From the NCBI GenBank assembly GCA_946803715.1, contig CAMPET010000117.1, positions 24,396 to 41,330 of the forward strand: a stretch of 16,935 nucleotides of DNA, given 5' to 3'. This document shows, in pieces, positions 15,862 to 16,935 of the stretch. The position numbers and the translations under genes were made by a program. This DNA is from Beroe ovata (taxonomy: Eukaryota > Ctenophora > Nuda > Beroida > Beroidae). Numbering within the stretch: the first letter of the stretch is position 1; each line of letters starts with the position of its first letter. Below the pieces are notes generated by a model that worked only from the letters and a program-made list of their open reading frames with translations, ran no database searches and was not told the DNA's origin.

Positions 15862-16300
15862 TTGTGTCTTTGAACGCCCATTTGAATTTAAAAATTCATC
15901 ATTGGTGCACAAATAATGCTCGGTGCTTACTGAAAATAGTAGGGCATAATGGGAAGACTAAAGAGACAATGAACCGGGGGCATTGAATGATGTCGTGCCA
16001 TTCTGAGTGTACCTAAAAAGAAGTATGGTGAATATCAGGATTTGTACAAAAAAGGAGCAATGTGACGTTGCATCAACCCTACCACCGACAAAACGGCTCA
16101 TACACAAGCACACGCGAGCCGATAATGCAGGGAGAATGTTGTTGCTGGCAACAGACATGACATCATACGAGCAGCTCGTTTGACTACGTGTGCTGCGAGG
16201 AACAATATGTGCGAGATCAGGGAAGCCTGGGAAAATCACACATCATGATAAGAGCTAACAGGATATTATATATTGTGTGACATCACTCAAGATTCCACAG
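15862..16300. other. Spacer with overlapping open frames
   Basis: A 93-codon minus frame (15958-16239) and a plus piece (about 16131-16250) overlap antisense. I see no domain, start or splice evidence for either. Confidence 0.4.
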
Positions 16301-16313
16301 TGTGTGTGTGTGT
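16301..16313. repeat. Short TG microsatellite
   Basis: A 13-base (TG)n tract. A frame that starts without ATG at 16273 and runs to 16470 crosses it; the part after the repeat is open for about 50 codons but not identifiable. Confidence 0.85.
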
Positions 16314-16470
16314 CATGTGTTACAAGTGGGGGCTACATAGGGCGGTACTACGACGATTAGAGCAGAGACTTATTCGGGAATTTCTATTTTTGGTAACATA
16401 TCTGCAGAGGGAGGAAAAGACAACCATGTGCTATGACGTCAATGCCAAGCTCGTCAATATATTTGCCTGA

Positions 16471-16890
16471 GGCTAGGGAAATTGGAGATGGTTTATCAAT
16501 ATTTCTGATAAGGAAGTGTGTAAATGTTGAATCTTGATTCCCGTATTAATCTGTCGTCATAACTGCAAGGAGGTTGTAGGGATGTCCCGTCACAGATAAG
16601 ATTGCCACAACGCTCTTTTCTCGAAGACGTCATTGCTTATTGTCATGAGAAGGTGCAAATATGTTGCTAGCATCACGTTCAATTGTTACTAAAAATAGTA
16701 ACAAATTAAATGTTCATAACGGGAATATTTTGGGCTCCTATATTTGTTTGTTTAAATCCGAACACAGTCTTTGAATCGGGAATCTCTTTGCAACATTGTT
16801 CTATGGAAAAAGGAAGTGCACAACTACTTTATCAGCATATACAGTATACACCTACCACGAGCGTGCTACACTGCTACGAGAGAACACGCG
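16471..16890. other. Spacer without recognisable gene
   Basis: AT-rich DNA with no supported gene. It contains the small hairpin at 16683-16704. Confidence 0.55.
16683..16704. repeat. 9-bp hairpin with AAAA loop
   Basis: TTGTTACTA (16683-16691) and TAGTAACAA (16696-16704) are exact reverse complements around AAAA. The 12-mer AAAAATAGTAAC also occurs at 15837-15848. Confidence 0.75.
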
Positions 16891-16935
16891 GTTTGTGTGA
16901 TTGTGTGTGTGTGTGTATGTGTGTGTGTGTGTGTG
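16891..16935. repeat. GT microsatellite at right edge
   Basis: An interrupted (GT)n tract that runs to the last base, so the true repeat continues outside the window. Confidence 0.95.

Noticed and set aside
1-16935. AC tract at the left end and GT tract at the right end as terminal inverted repeats of a 17-kb element
   Set aside because: Both are simple dinucleotide repeats with different interruptions, and they simply mark where the sequence stops. No unique inverted sequence lies inside them.
1-16935. tRNA, rRNA, CRISPR, bacterial operon or terminator signals
   Set aside because: I looked for T-loop words, conserved rRNA blocks, regularly spaced direct repeats and ribosome-binding-site/ATG spacing and found none that hold up.

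Overview
The window looks like a stretch of animal-type nuclear DNA, probably a marine invertebrate. It has seven GT/AC microsatellites, several poly-G runs, no long uninterrupted coding region, no operon-like gene spacing, no rRNA or tRNA, and no CRISPR array. Both edges lie inside microsatellites (AC at the left, GT at the right), so it is probably a short contig broken at low-complexity DNA. Some CGCG-rich spacers and short candidate introns bring a demosponge to mind, but this is a weak impression and I cannot fix the species.

Layout. From 1 to about 5,250 I see mainly non-coding DNA: microsatellites, a fold-back and E-box-rich block at 1,535-1,740, an imperfect inverted repeat at 2,328-2,388, a duplicated CCAAT/E2F-like motif near 3,408-3,450, an AT-rich block at 4,140-4,360, and four 12-bp repeats each carrying CACGTG at 4,826-4,873. 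Between 5,250 and 8,200 there are gene-like fragments of low confidence: an open frame on the minus strand (5,255-5,620), a possible internal exon on the plus strand (6,366-6,513), and a possible two-exon start of a gene on the minus strand (7,856-8,174) with a short CxxxxHxxC metal-finger-like motif. Between 8,640 and 9,030 lie a hairpin and a cluster of E-box-like sites, directly before a 106-codon frame.

From about 9,000 to 15,900 the plus strand carries a loose series of open frames without visible introns. The best is 9,840-10,301 (153 codons, intact). Further right the frames are interrupted by stops and small frame changes, which is what an old, decaying intronless element (viral or transposon-derived) or a set of processed pseudogenes would look like. 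None matched a family I recognise, and frames of these lengths can also arise by chance in 17 kb, so this is a hypothesis. A 112-bp miniature inverted-repeat element (11,584-11,695), with perfect 25-bp terminal inverted repeats and a 5-bp target duplication, sits inside this series and is the best-supported discrete element in the window.

I found no complete pathway or defence system. Functional statements about genes are inference; the repeats, palindromes, hairpins and target duplication are read directly from the bases.
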